Origin: Rhipidocladum racemiflorum
Taxonomy: Eukaryota; Streptophyta; Magnoliopsida; Poales; Poaceae
Length of the DNA: 64,000 nucleotides
Direction of reading: 5' to 3'
Assembly: GCA_036346355.1 (NCBI GenBank)
Contig: CM070584.1
Location: 26,878,039 to 26,942,038, forward strand
Below are positions 34,590-46,051 of the stretch, piece after piece. Made by a program: the position numbers and the translations under genes. Below the pieces are notes generated by a model, which was given only the letters and a program-made list of their open reading frames with translations, ran no database searches and was not told the origin of the DNA. The first letter of the stretch is position 1; each line of letters opens with the position of its first letter.

Positions 34590-35310
34590 AAAAAATCCTG
34601 CATATCGGCTGTTCAAACAATCTCCCAGATGGTTTAATTCGGCCATATATGATAAAATAAAAGAGGAAATAGAACGATTGTTGGAAGCCAAATTCATTAG
34701 GCCTTGTCGCTACGCTGAGTGGGTTTCCAACATCATTCCGGTAATGAAGAAAAATGGTAAGCTTAGGGTGTGCATTGATTTCAGAGACATAAATAAGGCT
34801 ACGCCCAAAGATGAATATCCGATGCCCATAACTGATATGCTTATCGATGCTACATCAGGAAATAAGATCATCAGCTTCCTCGACGGAAATGCATGATACA
34901 ACCAGATATTTATGGCTGAAGCGATATTCATAAGACAGCTTTCCGATGCCCCGGAGCGTTGGGGTTGTTTGAATGGGCTGTCATGACATTCGACTTAAAG
35001 AGCGCTGGAGCCATGTATCAGAGGACCATGAACCTGGTTTTTCATGAATTGATCGGCCACATTGTGAAAATTTATATCGATGAAGTTGTTGTAAAATCGG
35101 CATGCGATCATCAGCATTTAGCCTATCTAGAGGAAGTATTTAAGAAAACACAAGCACACGGCCTGAAGATGAATCCGTTGAAATGTGCTTTTGGGGTATC
35201 GGCTGGACAAATTTTGGGGTTCATGGTGCATGAAAGAGGAATTGAAGTAAACCAAGAACGGGTCAAGGCTATACCGATACACAAGCACCAAAGGATAAGA
35301 AGGATCTCCA
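34590..35310 (+). pseudogene. Tat reverse transcriptase with altered catalytic box
   Basis: Open segments read IERLLEAKFIRPCRYAEWVS, VMKKNGKLRVCIDFRDINKA and TPKDEYPMPITDMLIDA, then a TGA at about 34895. A short frame-shifted part and LFEWAVMTFDLKSAGAMYQR follow. The catalytic box reads YIDEVVVKS at about 35074-35100 where YIDD is expected, so the second aspartate is replaced by glutamate. The thumb (LGFMVHERGIEVNQERVKAI) follows. The order and the VVKS ending fit Tat RT. Confidence 0.87.
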
Positions 35311-35314
35311 AAAG

Positions 35315-35880
35315 TTGACCGATAAGATCAATTACTTGAGGTGGTTTATTTCAAACATATCTAGTCGGATTAATGCGCTCACCCAACTGCTGAGGATAAA
35401 ACAAAACCAAGAGTTTATATGGGGAGAAGACCAACAAAGAGCTTTTGACCATATAAAGAGATATCTGTCAAAAACCCCCGTGTTGATAGCACCATAGAAA
35501 GGGGTACCATTGAAGTTATACATATCGGCAAAATAAGCAACGATCAGGGTGGTTTTGGTGCAAGAAGTGGATGGCAAAGAACAAGCAATATTTTACTTAA
35601 GCCAACGGCTGATCGACGCTGAAACAAGGTATCCACCGATTGAGAGGCTTTGCCTGCCTCCGTACTTCGCCTGCACGAAGTTTAGACATTACATATTTGC
35701 GTCAACATGCACGGTTGTTTGCAAAGACGATGTCGTGAAATATATGTTATCAACCCCTATATTGAAAGGTCGACTCGAGAAACGGGCTTACAGGCTTACT
35801 GAGTTCGACCTAACGTTCGAATTAGCCAGAGCTAAGAAGGGACAAGTAGTGGCTGATTTTATTGTGGATCATATGCCTGT
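35315..35880 (+). pseudogene. Tat RNase H (first) and connection
   Basis: 35315-35497 gives the connection (FIWGEDQQRAFDHIKRYLSK, ending LIAP then TAG). From 35549 VLVQEVDGKEQAIFYLSQRL, YPPIERLCLPPYFA and KGRLEKRAYRLTEFDLTFE complete a gypsy RNase H in which catalytic positions are partly degenerate. In Tat elements this domain is typically followed by a second, better conserved RNase H, as here. Confidence 0.82.
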
Positions 35881-36525
35881 TAGTAGGTTAGTGGGTATCG
35901 CTCCTTGGCGACTGTATTTCGACGGGTCTATATGCAGGGAAGGGGATGGCATCGAAATAGTATTAATATCCGCAAAAGGACACGGTTTTGAGTTTGCACT
36001 CAGGCTCAATTGTCGATGTTCAAACAATCAAGCAGAATATGAGGCTTTGCTAAGAGGATTGCGTGTGCTTAGCAGTCTTGGGGCATATTCCGTTGAAGCT
36101 TATGGTGATTCCCAGCTCGTAGTACAGCAAGTGTGCAGAGATTTCAATTGCTACGATGGGATTCTAGCCGAGTATTTAGCACAATGCCAAAAGCTGATTG
36201 AATCCTTTAGCTCTTTCTCGATTAATCACATACCTCAGGAGCAAAATGACCGGGCCAATGCATTGGCACAACAAGCATCTGGATGTAAGGTCTTTGATCG
36301 GCTAATCGAGTGTGAATCAATTGAGAAGGCCGTGATGTGCTTGGCGGTAGCCGACTGGCGTGCGAAGGTATCGACTTATTTGATAGATCCTTCAACACTG
36401 ACAGATACAAAGGTCAAGAGGCAGGCTTTGAAGTATGTCATGGTCGATAATACATTGTATTATCAAATGTTAGAAGGTTTGCTGCTTCAGTGTCTCAGTG
36501 CCGAGGAAGCGAAGACAACAATGTG
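35881..36525 (+). CDS. Tat second (archaeal-type) RNase H, still open
   Basis: Within the continuous frame 35549-36526 the motifs are WRLYFDGSICREGDG (first Asp), NNQAEYEALLRGLRVLSSLG (Glu), AYGDSQLVVQQVC (Asp) and DRANALAQQASG (last Asp). All four catalytic acidic residues are present. A duplicated RNase H of this kind is a diagnostic of the Tat clade (established knowledge). No stop or frameshift occurs until the TGA at 36524, which makes this the best-preserved enzyme domain of the element. Confidence 0.85.
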
Positions 36526-37611
36526 AGACGTCCACGAAGGGATCTGTGGGACACATCAGTCAGCTCACAAAATGAAGTGGTTATTGAGGCACACCAGTTA
36601 CTATTGGCCGACGATGTTAGAAGATTGCTTCCGGTATCACAAGGGATGTCAAGATTGCAAAAAGTTCGGGAACATGTAGAATGCACCTGCGGCAACCTTA
36701 CATCTAATCATAAAGCCATGGCCCTTCTGAGGGTGGGGCATGGATATAATCGGACAAATTTATCCTGCCTCGAGCAAAGGGCATAAGTTCATTTTGGCTG
36801 CGATCGATTATTTCACTAAATGGGTCGAGGCTATCCCATTAAAGAAAGTTACGAGTACAGAGGTAATAGCGTTTGTGCTAGAACACATTGTCCATCGGTT
36901 TGGGATCCCATAAACAATTACGACAGATAAGGCACTGTGTTCATGTTTGACGCATTCTAGGACTTTGCCAAGAGTGTTGGAATCAGGTTATTGAACTCCT
37001 CACCATATTATGTGCAGGCCAATGGGCAAGCTGGGTCGTCGAATAAGACGCTAATTAAACTAATCAAGAGGAAAATCGACGATAAACCCAGGAGTTGGCA
37101 TTCAACGTTGGCCGAGGCATTGTGGTCATATTAGATTTCTTGCCATGGGGTCACTAAGCTGTCACCGTACCAGCTAGTATAAGGGCAAGAAGCGGTTTTG
37201 CCAATGGAAATCAGTATAAATTCATTAAGGACCGCCCAATAAGATACGTTATCGGCTCAGGACTACAAGGATGCACTAGCCGACAATCTGGAGGATTTGG
37301 CGAAATTAAGGCTCAAGTCACTAGAGCATATCTAGAAAGACATAGCTAGGGTGGCAAGAGCGTACAATAAGAAGGTCATACCAAAATCATTTAAAAAGGA
37401 TGACTTGGTATGGAAAGCCATTTTCCCCGTTGGAGTGAAGGATAGCCAATATGGAAAATGGTCCCTGACATGGGAAGGGCCGTACAAGGTTAATCAGCTA
37501 GTTCAAGGTAATTCGTATATCTTGGAAACATTGGAGGGAGTAACATTTACTAAAGCCGTTAATGAAAAATACTTGAAGAAGTATTATCCCAGCATCTGGG
37601 TCGAATCCTAA
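36526..37611 (+). pseudogene. Tat integrase, heavily decayed core, intact C terminus
   Basis: The zinc domain is recognisable in broken frames at 36530-36680 (EGICGTHQSAHKMKW, then CQDCKKFGN). The core reads WGMDIIGQIYPASSKGHKFI and AAIDYFTKWVEAIPLKKVTS at about 36740-36855, and HRFGIP is followed by a stop. From 36950 to 37340 stops and shifts are frequent. The final stretch 37351-37611 (WKAIFPVGVKDSQYGKWSLT; WEGPYKVNQLVQGNSYIL) is open to its natural stop and matches the integrase C-terminal barrel. Confidence 0.85.
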
Positions 37612-37842
37612 TTGTAGTACTACTCGAGTTGACATAGCTGAGTAGCCGAAGTCAGCCGGTTGAGAGGCCAAACTAACTCGGTGCGGTTAATTACAGCCAT
37701 GTGGTCGATGATGTGCGTCGCCCTGAGAAAAAATTGGGAAAACAATATAAGGAAAACAAAAGCCGATTCATTATAAGTTTAAACATGGCTGAGTTACAAA
37801 GGGCACAAAGTTCAATACAAATAAAATCGGTGGATGACAAAG

Positions 37843-38580
37843 CTAGATCTTCAAGTCAACAGGTACGAGAGAGGCATGTGCAGTGGCAATGATCTTCTCC
37901 GGCTCGTAGGTGATGTCTTCATCTCGTTGCTGCAATCCTAGGATGTCAACGAGCTTGGCCGATTGAATATGGGCCGCATTCATGGCTTCAGTTAGTAGAA
38001 TTTTCTGGGTCTTGGCCGCTGAAGTAGAACGGTTTGATATCTCGTTGGAATCAGCCATCTGGGTGTTAATCCCGGCCAGGCTCTCCTCCAGGGATTTCTT
38101 AGCCGGTTCAAGCTTAGTAATCTTTTCCCTGGTGGCTTTGAGCTCTTGAAGAATTTCATCATATCGAGCCTTCTTCGACTTAGCATCGGCTACGAGCTGA
38201 TCCAAGAGATTTTTGTCCTCCATAAGGGCTGACTGGAACCGGATCCTTTCACGCACCTCCTGAATGGATTATTTCTTATCATCCAGGAATAAAACCTCCA
38301 TAAGGGCCATGCAAGTGTCCTACGGGAGGTCAGTTTTCACCTTGTCCATTAGATCTCGGATAGGTTGGGAGTTGTCCACGAGAGCAACCGATGGACCATG
38401 GAGCAAGCTGAAAAGTTGCTGCAACGACGCCTTGGCGCCTGGGGTGGACATGACCTGAGCCGATGCGCCCATTGCTTCCTCGACAATCTTGTCAATGACC
38501 ATAGGAACGTGATCTTGTTCCTCCTCGATGTCAAAAATCAAAGCCCAAGAGATTACCGAGGGAGGAAGTCGGCTTAACAA
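37843..38580 (-). pseudogene. Antisense Tat ORF: coiled-coil C-terminal part
   Basis: A single minus-strand frame from 38580 to 37843 has stops at about 38320 and 38270 only. The first part reads IVEEAMGASAQVM and LLHGPSVALVDNSQPIRDLM. The second is strongly helical and heptad-like (ALMEDKNLLDQLVADAKSKK; LQELKATREKITKLEPAKKS). Tat elements of grasses often carry an antisense gene between integrase and the 3' LTR; this is likely the tail of the mobile-domain protein encoded further right. Confidence 0.65.
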
Positions 38581-38982
38581 GGGCTTTGGAGGAAGTCAGC
38601 GGCAATGGAGAAGTGGAAGGAGAAGGAAGGCCGATGGCTACCGACAGGGAAGTATCGGTCGGAGGAGCAGGCGGCAGAGCAGAGGACATGGGCTAAATAA
38701 CAAAAGGGATGTTAGCTGACAGCTTTATAAGGCGTCTTAAAGGACAAAAGGTTGATGACTACCTGATCGGTGCCTAGTCATGAGGAGTGCTTTTGGCCGA
38801 CTCCTCTTGGGCCTATTGACTCAGCTTTCCCTTCTATTTGGTCATCCTCTTGTAGGGATGGCTCCGCTTTGGCTCTGGAAAAATATTAGCTTTGAGGACT
38901 TATGGGAAGGAAAAGTATGCAATATAGGCGATGTAGTGAAACTAACTTGGTTGTTTCTTCTCCAAATCGGAGAGAGGAGACT
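38581..38982 (-). pseudogene. Antisense Tat ORF: tail exon piece
   Basis: Minus-strand sequence just left of the solo LTR at 38983 reads QSPLSDLEKKQPS then TAG (38942-38944). It continues, across two excised LTR sites, from sequence at 41140-41209 (SNSAGKVALSGYTSGSLGL-like) and 42601 onward. The remainder to 38581 shows no stable coding frame and may be intron of the antisense gene. Confidence 0.5.
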
Positions 38983-41139
38983 TGTAACACCCCGGCATCT
39001 AGTGTGCCCGAATGCTACCAAACATAGACTAAACAACATCTAAATACCACAATTAAACATAAATTACAGCAAAGGTGCACATGCTAAAAACCAAAATTTC
39101 GGCAGCATCTCCTTTGTTTTAACATGAATTGAAGCGATAGTAATAACAAGGCAGTTCAAAGCAAAACATAAGGCATTTAAAACAGCAATATAACGAATAT
39201 AGCATCAATATAAGACAATAATACTAAAGCCAACCACTCCATAAACTATGGCTAAGCAAATAAGGATCACAAGCACACAAGAATTATTCCAAACAGCTAG
39301 TTCATGGCACTTATTATGAACTTGACGAAACAATAGTAAATGTGGCTGGACTACGTGAAGATGTGTAGCTATTTCCCTTCCCACAAGCCGGTGTCATGGT
39401 ACCTAAAATAAACAACATAAACACAAGCGTGAGTTCATCACTCAGCAAGTATATTGCAATGGTACAAACATAAACAATTACATGGCTATAACAACTCACA
39501 TCATGTATATCATCTCATTCATGATCACAAATCATTATCACCATCATTATGTATGCAATGCGATGCGATGCTCATATCTCCTTGGAAACTCATACCGGTA
39601 TGGTTGAGTACACACCCGTCGGTGTGCACCCTCTCCCCCCTTCCATCCCGAAGATGGAGGGTGCCTACTCCTCGCTTCCCCACACCGCGGTGGATGGAAT
39701 CACGATGTAGGACTTACTCATTGGCTCTTCCGGAATAGTCATAACTTTCTCACCGACCTTCCCCGGACTAGTTATGACTTTCTCACCGCCCGGGCCATGT
39801 AACATGCCATGTATGCATTTATGCCAACATCATATTTAACTTGTACATTAACACATGGCATCATAACATAATAAACATGCTCATCATCTCATTGGCAATC
39901 ATTAAGGCATGGCAAGTGATCATATCATATAGTCAATTTCATCTATTCTCAACAAGCAACCTACAAATCGCTATCCATTACAATACACTTGCCTCAACCA
40001 CGAGCAACGGATTGGCGGGAAGTAGAAGGCACTCCTGGGGTCACACCACCTGCACATAGGTACCACACACTCACAATCATGTCCACAAAACAGTACGCAA
40101 AACCTCATCTACCCCGACATTGCAACCTATTCGCAATAACCAAAAACAGAGGTTCTGTCCCGTCGGGATAGCAGCCTTCCAAAAGGCATAACTTGAGTTC
40201 TGAGACTCCGAATCAATTAAACGAGTACATCCTCGCGTAGCTTAGGAAATTTTCCAACTTTTTCTAAGTATATGGAAAGACCGATTCGGACTCTAAAGTT
40301 GTTTAATCTACAGATTACCGTGATCTGTTCCAATCACGTCACAGATTTTAACTCGCTCGGTAAAACAGCTATAACTTTCAAACGGTTGATCGGACTTTAA
40401 CGTTCTTTATACCCACTGAAAGATATTAAAATTATCTACAACTTCTTCAACATCCGTACGACCAAATTCCGACTCTAAATTGGCGAAAAACTGAACCCTA
40501 GGTCGACTGCTCATGCTGTCCAAAACAGACAACGTGGCAACATCTAGATCTAATCCAATCTACTCAATTCCAGCACCACCAATTGATCTAAAAACATGAT
40601 ATTGATCCTTAGAATAGTACCTAGCCCAACCCCAAGGAGTCCCATGGCCATACCTTTGCCCGACGCACGAAAACCCAATAGATCTCCTCCCGGATCGCTC
40701 CTCGCTCTAACGGATGGATCCTCGACGTGCAGCGGGTGAGGAGGCTACCCTAGGGCAGCAAGGGGGTGGAGGAGAGGTGGTGGAGAGGTGGGGAGCAAAG
40801 GGGGCAATGGGGGTGGGGGCGCACAGCCAAGGAGTGGGGGTGGGGCGGCTAGGGCAAGGGAGGTGGAGGTGGGGGCGCACAAGTGGGGGTGGGGGCGCAA
40901 GGAGGGCAGGGGGAGGCCCCTTTTACCAGCCCACACAAGACTTCTTGTCCTAAATGGACTCATACTCCATCCCACCAAAGCCCACAACCCCTTCTTTTAG
41001 GCCCAAACTCCCCCGGAAACGGCCTGGAAACGCGATTAAACCTCAAACCATATGGTTTTAACCTCCAATACCATATTTCATAATGTTTTTAACCTCATTA
41101 TGCACATTAAATAAGGTTACGACACTCCGTGGTGTCACA
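38983..41139 (-). mobile_element. Gypsy-type solo LTR with AGACT target duplication
   Basis: The plus strand starts TGTAACACCCCGG and ends GTGGTGTCACA, 2157 bases, flanked by perfect AGACT at 38978-38982 and 41140-41144. The minus strand carries TGCTGAGTGATGAACTCACG at about 39430, the counterpart of the CTGAGTACCAAGTACTCACC block of the other gypsy LTRs, which suggests minus orientation. No internal domain is present. It is distinct in sequence from the 3.4 kb LTR family. ORFs inside (for example 40714-40953) come from a G-rich tract. Confidence 0.88.
40788..40912 (+). repeat. G-rich tract with repeated GGGGGTGGGGGCGCA
   Basis: Runs of four to five G recur at short spacing, with GGGGGTGGGGGCGCA or close variants at about 40806, 40869 and 40884. 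The plus strand has clear G-quadruplex potential. It creates glycine/arginine-rich pseudo-ORFs in three frames. Confidence 0.75.
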
Positions 41140-41209
41140 AGACTGAAGGCCAAGAGAGCCTGAAGTATAGCCGGACAAGGCCACCTTGCCGGCTGAGTTC
41201 GACCTCTTG

Positions 41210-42600
41210 TGAAGGTGAATGTGGGTAGGCTACGCGAGCATAAAACATTTTTTTTCTACCACGAATCATCCAAGATCACATGCGAGTAGGGGATCATGAA
41301 TTCTTACCCTTAACGTGCTGATGCAGCGGAAGTAGATACGTGTGCATAGAGGAAGTAGTCGTTCACATCCCGATCAACACCAAGCAACTCTCGGTCTGGT
41401 TGGGGTCGATCACCGAAAGTCGCCGGAGATCCAACCGAACAGCACGTTTTGGTGCGACAGTACCTCTGCCAGTATCCACATGTACCGAGCAGGAATGTCG
41501 TGCGGGGTGTGCTAGCACCTCGCCACACATCTAGGGTTTCTAGGGAGCAGGAAGGGTGTGCGGCGGCTGAACGTGGTGAGGGTTCTAATGACATCACGCA
41601 CCGTCCCTAGCCTCGCCTTTTATAGAGACGTTAGTAGGCCGAAGCCCGCTAGGGTTCCATCTCCAAAGCGGATCGCATCCACTCACAAACCCATTAAACA
41701 GTTCCAACTCGTTAAGTGTGTGACCCGTTAGGTTTAGTGCAAGCCGGACGTGGATCCGGAAACCTGTTTCCAATCCACCAATCAACAGTAGCACCTAGTA
41801 GTACGTATTAACCCCCGAATGCACAGAATCAATTTTCGGCCGACCTTGATACACTCACATACCGATCCCTTTGCCACACGATACCAGTCAAGCTAAAGGT
41901 GAGATGTGCGCCACCCTTGTTGATAGCTCGACCACTTCACTCGACAGTGTGATGGATACAAACCATGACTAACTCCTTAGTCATCTTAGCACGGTCGTGC
42001 GCTTTTCCTATCCATCCACACAAGGGGCCCAAAGGTATCTCTCCCGTTATCTAGGAGGGACAAATCCCATCTTGATCATCACACCCTTAGCGATGTATCG
42101 TGGCATACCCAGTAGTCATCTTTATAACTACCATGTTACGGTGTAGCGTTTGATGACAACAAAGCATACAAGTCTACATGCTAAGCATCCATGACAATCT
42201 CAGGTCTAAGGACCATATAGGCGTACCACTCGAGACTATACGCTGATGGCACTATAAGAGATAACAACTCACAACATCTTAGAGTGGGTCTTGTCCTACT
42301 ACCCATGTTTTTCAACAAGTGTCCACATTATTGGTTCGATATCTCCATATCTATGGTATGTGAAATATTACCATCAACCAGTACATGTGCTGATCAAATC
42401 ATCACCGCTCCTCGTAATGATATGGATTAGGGACCCGTTTAGAATAATGTCACTTGACAATGTGTTTCACAATCAGATCATACCAAATGAACAAAGTCGT
42501 AATATTTATTCAGGGAACCGATAAACAAAGTTATCATAATCACATGAACAAAGACATATTACAATCATCACCATGATTGATCTAGGGCATATTCCCTTCA
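41210..42600 (-). mobile_element. Copia (Angela/BARE-like) solo LTR with TCTTG duplication
   Basis: On the minus strand it starts TGAAGGGAATATGCCC (42600) and ends ATTCACCTTCA (41210), 1391 bases. Perfect TCTTG flanks it at 41205-41209 and 42601-42605. TATAAAAG on the minus strand lies at 41617-41624. The 5' end is the characteristic start of Angela/BARE/RIRE1-type LTRs. No internal sequence remains. It sits in the antisense Tat ORF. Confidence 0.92.
41617..41624 (-). promoter_or_regulatory. TATA box of copia solo LTR
   Basis: TATAAAAG on the minus strand, well placed within the LTR at 41210-42600 for a U3/R boundary. Confidence 0.6.
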
Positions 42601-42799
42601 TCTTGCCCCCTTGGCCGGCATCAGAAGGGTTCCCCAGGGGCCTGTTGTCGGAGGTATTTGTTTGAAACAACAAAGAGAAGCCAATTAGAATAGGAGCAGT
42701 GAAATAGCAAGTTAGTACGAAGATTCTACATCATTTTAAGTACCTCGCCAGTAATATCAACTAGACTGGTGTTAGTGTAGCCCCGGGAATCTACGTCAC

Positions 42800-44031
42800 T
42801 CAAGGAGCTGGGCTCGAATCGAAAGGAGACGACGAATCAGATAGTCCAGGGCAAAAGCTAGCTATGAGCATCAGCAAATACAACTCCTTGGAAAAAATTG
42901 CCAATGATATTTCGCCCCACCATGCTGTGAAGGCTAGTGAGCATCGGCTATGAAAAATAAACCGTGGGAGACTTTGGAGTTGGATCTCATCTACTAAGCT
43001 CAGCACTGTAGTAGTATTGATGGCTTTACAAATTCTCTCCCAGGGATTCACTAAACTCAACAAAGGAAAACTCGAAATGACTTGGCCAAAACCGAGTTGG
43101 CGAACATATACCGAAGGGTGATAGAATTCATAGGAATGATGAAAAGTCTGATTTCTGCTGTGGAGTCCGACGGACAGAATGCTTGGGGCGAAGTACAGTT
43201 TAAAGAGTTCAATTGTTTCGTCAGACATGTCAGCACTATCAGTTGCCAGCTTTAGAAAAGACGGGCAAGGATAATTGTCAACTTGTTGGTAATAGAAAAG
43301 GTCACTATTTGGGAAATCTGACTTCCTCAGCAAGAAAAAGAATGAAAGAAACTTCTTCACCCCAGAGGGGCTTAGTTTGGAAGAATCATCGCTGTTGCAA
43401 AAGGTGATATTTCTCACCAAAGGATTGGCTACTCCTGCAGCACTCGTCTTGATCTTCTGGTATTTCTTCCATAGGGAAGCCGGTGGGTGTAGCACTGTCA
43501 ATATTGAATTGTCGGTTGAACAAGCAGTATAGCCAATCCTGTAGAAACCATAGAGGGCCACCAACATTAACCATTGCATATTGTCCTTGGCTGGTATATA
43601 ATAGCCTCTAATGATAAACATCATATGGTAGAAGGCTACGAGAAACATCTTGCCCAGAGCGAGCCAATGTCCTTTTACCAGTTCTTCGACCAAGACCTGG
43701 TACACTTGCATCGGTCCCAGAGAGGCACCGCAGAATAGGTATTGGTCTAACCATATATTGAGAAAGGCTACATGTTCCTTGTCCAATACCAGACCCATTC
43801 CTTTGTTCTCAGACAAATATTGGCTCCAGCCTTCTCCTTTGGTCGAGATGAGCCTATTTTCTGGCTTGGCGCTGAAAGCCGATAATTGATCTCCGTCAGG
43901 CCTAAGGCAACAAAGCATGGATACATCCAATAGGGTTGGGCCGATGGGACCAGGGCGAAGCATGAGAGCGTTGAAAGTATCTCACCAAAAGTAGCATGCT
44001 GAAGCTATCATAGATTCATTGGCTGTAGGAT
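42800..44031 (-). pseudogene. Antisense plant-mobile-domain ORF, main part
   Basis: The minus frame 43963-42800 is open for 387 codons and extends upstream through one TGA at 43982-43984 to ANESMIASACYFW. Key segments are RPGPIGPTLLDVSMLCCLRP, EHVAFLNIWLDQYLFCG, LALGKMFLVAFYHMMF and YGFYRIGYTACS. This is the plant mobile domain (PMD; once called aminotransferase-like) found in antisense ORFs of Tat retrotransposons, in MAIL/MAIN proteins and in some transposons. The PMD proteins known in plants act in the nucleus; the role of the element-borne version is not established. It ends near 42800 with an SSPFDSSPAP tail. Confidence 0.82.
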
Positions 44032-45664
44032 TGAAGGGAATATGCCCGAGAGGCAATAATAAATTGTTTATTATCATATTCCATGTTTATAATAGATGTT
44101 TATTTCTCATGCTAAAATTGTATTAATCGGAAACGTTAATACATGTGTGTTTAATAAACAAAAGGGTTCCTAGTAAAGCCTCTTTTTAAACTAGCTCGTT
44201 GATTAACTGATGATCAAGGTTTCCTGATCATGAACATTGGATGTTGTTAATAACGGGGTCATGTCATTAGAAGAATGATGTGATGAACATACACCCAAGT
44301 TGGTATAGCAAATACGATCAAGTCATTTAGTTTGTTGCTGTATCAAACACATACGAAATAGCTCTTTTCCTTAGACCATGAGATCATGTCAATCACTAAC
44401 TCCGGAAGAGTACTTTGATGACATCAAACGTCACTCCGTAACAAGGTGACTATAAAGATGGATTTAGGTACTATGAAAGTATTAGTTGAGGCTCATGAAT
44501 CAAGAGTGGGATTTGTCCATCTAGATGACAGAGAGATATACTCTGGGCCCTCTCGGTGATATTACATAGACATCGCTTGCAAGCATGTGACTAGGTCACA
44601 AGAATGTCATATCACTAACGAGTAAAGAGTACTTGCTCAGAACGGATCGAACTAGGTATAGTTGATAATCGATGATCGGATCCGGACAAGTAAAATATCG
44701 TGAGACAAAAGGAATTGGTTATGTCGTTTCGGTTTACGCGATCACTAGTTCATCGTTGAGTGAATGGGAGTCATTATGGATCTCCGTATCCCGCCGATGA
44801 TTATTGATCTCGAGAGGTGTCTCAATCATGTCCATTTTATTCACGAACCGTAGGGTGACACACTTAAGGTTCATCGATGCATTTGAGTGGATACGAAACA
44901 GGAGAAAAATATGGACAAGATAGGATCGCTTTGAGTATCGCTAGGAATAGTTTAGGATATCTGAATAGTTAAAGGGGGTATATGTTAATGTTTGTTAATT
45001 AAAAGAATTAACAAATATTAAAATATCTGAAATAAAAATGTTTATTTATTTATGGGAGAAAACCTTTTCATTTCTTGAGTGGGGTTTTAATGGAAACCAA
45101 AGTGGGTTGATTTAAGTGAGTGGAGAGATCACTCACATGAAGAGAGGGAGGGCAAGGGGCACCCCCCATGCGCCGGCCACCCCTTGGCCTAGCCTCCTCC
45201 TCCTCCTATAAAAGGGAGGGAGGAGCTCCTCTCTTTGTTGTTCATCCATTTGACCCTTTGGTTGGTCCATTCTCCCTCCTCCTGCTGATCCGTTTTTCGA
45301 GCTGTGGCTTATGCGGCCGCTTAAATTATTTCTCCACCACCACCACCACTAAGTCGTAGTGTTGTTGGAGTTTCGGGATCCTCTACTTCACGCTGCCTAC
45401 CGAACGAGGGATTGGAGGTCATCATTGATCCGTACGTGTGACCAAGTACGGAGGCGCTGCCGTTTGTGGCGCTCATCTTCACGACTTCGAAGTCGGGAGT
45501 GTACCTCTACATCAACCACGTTTGTTTGCGGGAACGTTATTCCCGCTTTCGGTCTACGAGGGTGAGTCCTTTTGAAACCGTTTACTTGCATCTCCTAGAT
45601 TTGATCTTGGTGTTTGGTTGCAATCGTAGGAAAATTTTTGTTTTCCATGCTTCGAAACCCTTCA
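44032..45664 (+). mobile_element. Copia (Angela/BARE-like) solo LTR with AGGAT duplication
   Basis: It starts TGAAGGGAATATGCCCGAG and ends GAAACCCTTCA, 1633 bases. The first and last seven bases (TGAAGGG / CCCTTCA) are exact inverse complements. Perfect AGGAT flanks it at 44027-44031 and 45665-45669. TATAAAAG lies at 45207-45214. It interrupts the antisense mobile-domain ORF. No internal region remains. Confidence 0.95.
45207..45214 (+). promoter_or_regulatory. TATA box of copia solo LTR
   Basis: TATAAAAG followed by GGAGGGAGG, plus strand, in the LTR at 44032-45664. Confidence 0.6.
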
Positions 45665-45941
45665 AGGATCGGGTAGCAAAAGTAGCAAGCATTACCGATC
45701 CGTTCCCACAGTGGCATTTTTCAGCAGCTACCCTGATATACCAGTCTTTTCACCCCTTGAGCACTGTCGGCCATGATCTAAAACTCCTACTCCAACCCTC
45801 TATGTCATACTCAAGGGCTGACAGTGGAAGCCGAGGGATCTCCTCATCTATAACTACCGATGGCTCTAAGCGACCTATCAGGCCTAAGCAATACTGATTT
45901 TATCTATCAGGTTCAGGAATGAGTACCTGTTGAGGATCCAT
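45665..45941 (-). pseudogene. Antisense plant-mobile-domain ORF, N-terminal part
   Basis: The ATG at 45941-45939 (MDPQQVLIPEPDR then stop) lies about 100 bases downstream of a minus-strand TATAAATA. CAG/GTACTC at the fifth codon could be a splice donor. Further left IDEEIPRLPLSALEYDIEGW and KDWYIRVAAEKC match the region that precedes the PMD core. A TGA before KDW and a one-base shift at the LTR insertion site show decay. Confidence 0.6.
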
Positions 45942-46043
45942 TTGCTTGAGCCGATGAAGAGAATGGCGAGAGGGGGTTTTTAAAAGCCGATTACTAGAGG
46001 AATGAGAACAGTTGTGTGAAAATGATGGAGGAAGGGGAGCTTG

Positions 46044-46051
46044 TATTTATA
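46044..46051 (-). promoter_or_regulatory. TATA box of the antisense Tat gene
   Basis: TATAAATA on the minus strand lies 103 bases before the ATG of the mobile-domain ORF. It is preceded on that strand by CCTCC and followed by ACAAGCTCCCC. It indicates that the antisense ORF has its own internal promoter rather than depending on the LTR. Confidence 0.6.

Noticed and set aside
40714..41083. Overlapping Gly/Arg-rich ORFs on the plus strand
   Set aside because: They are products of a G-rich simple tract within a solo LTR, open in several frames at once.
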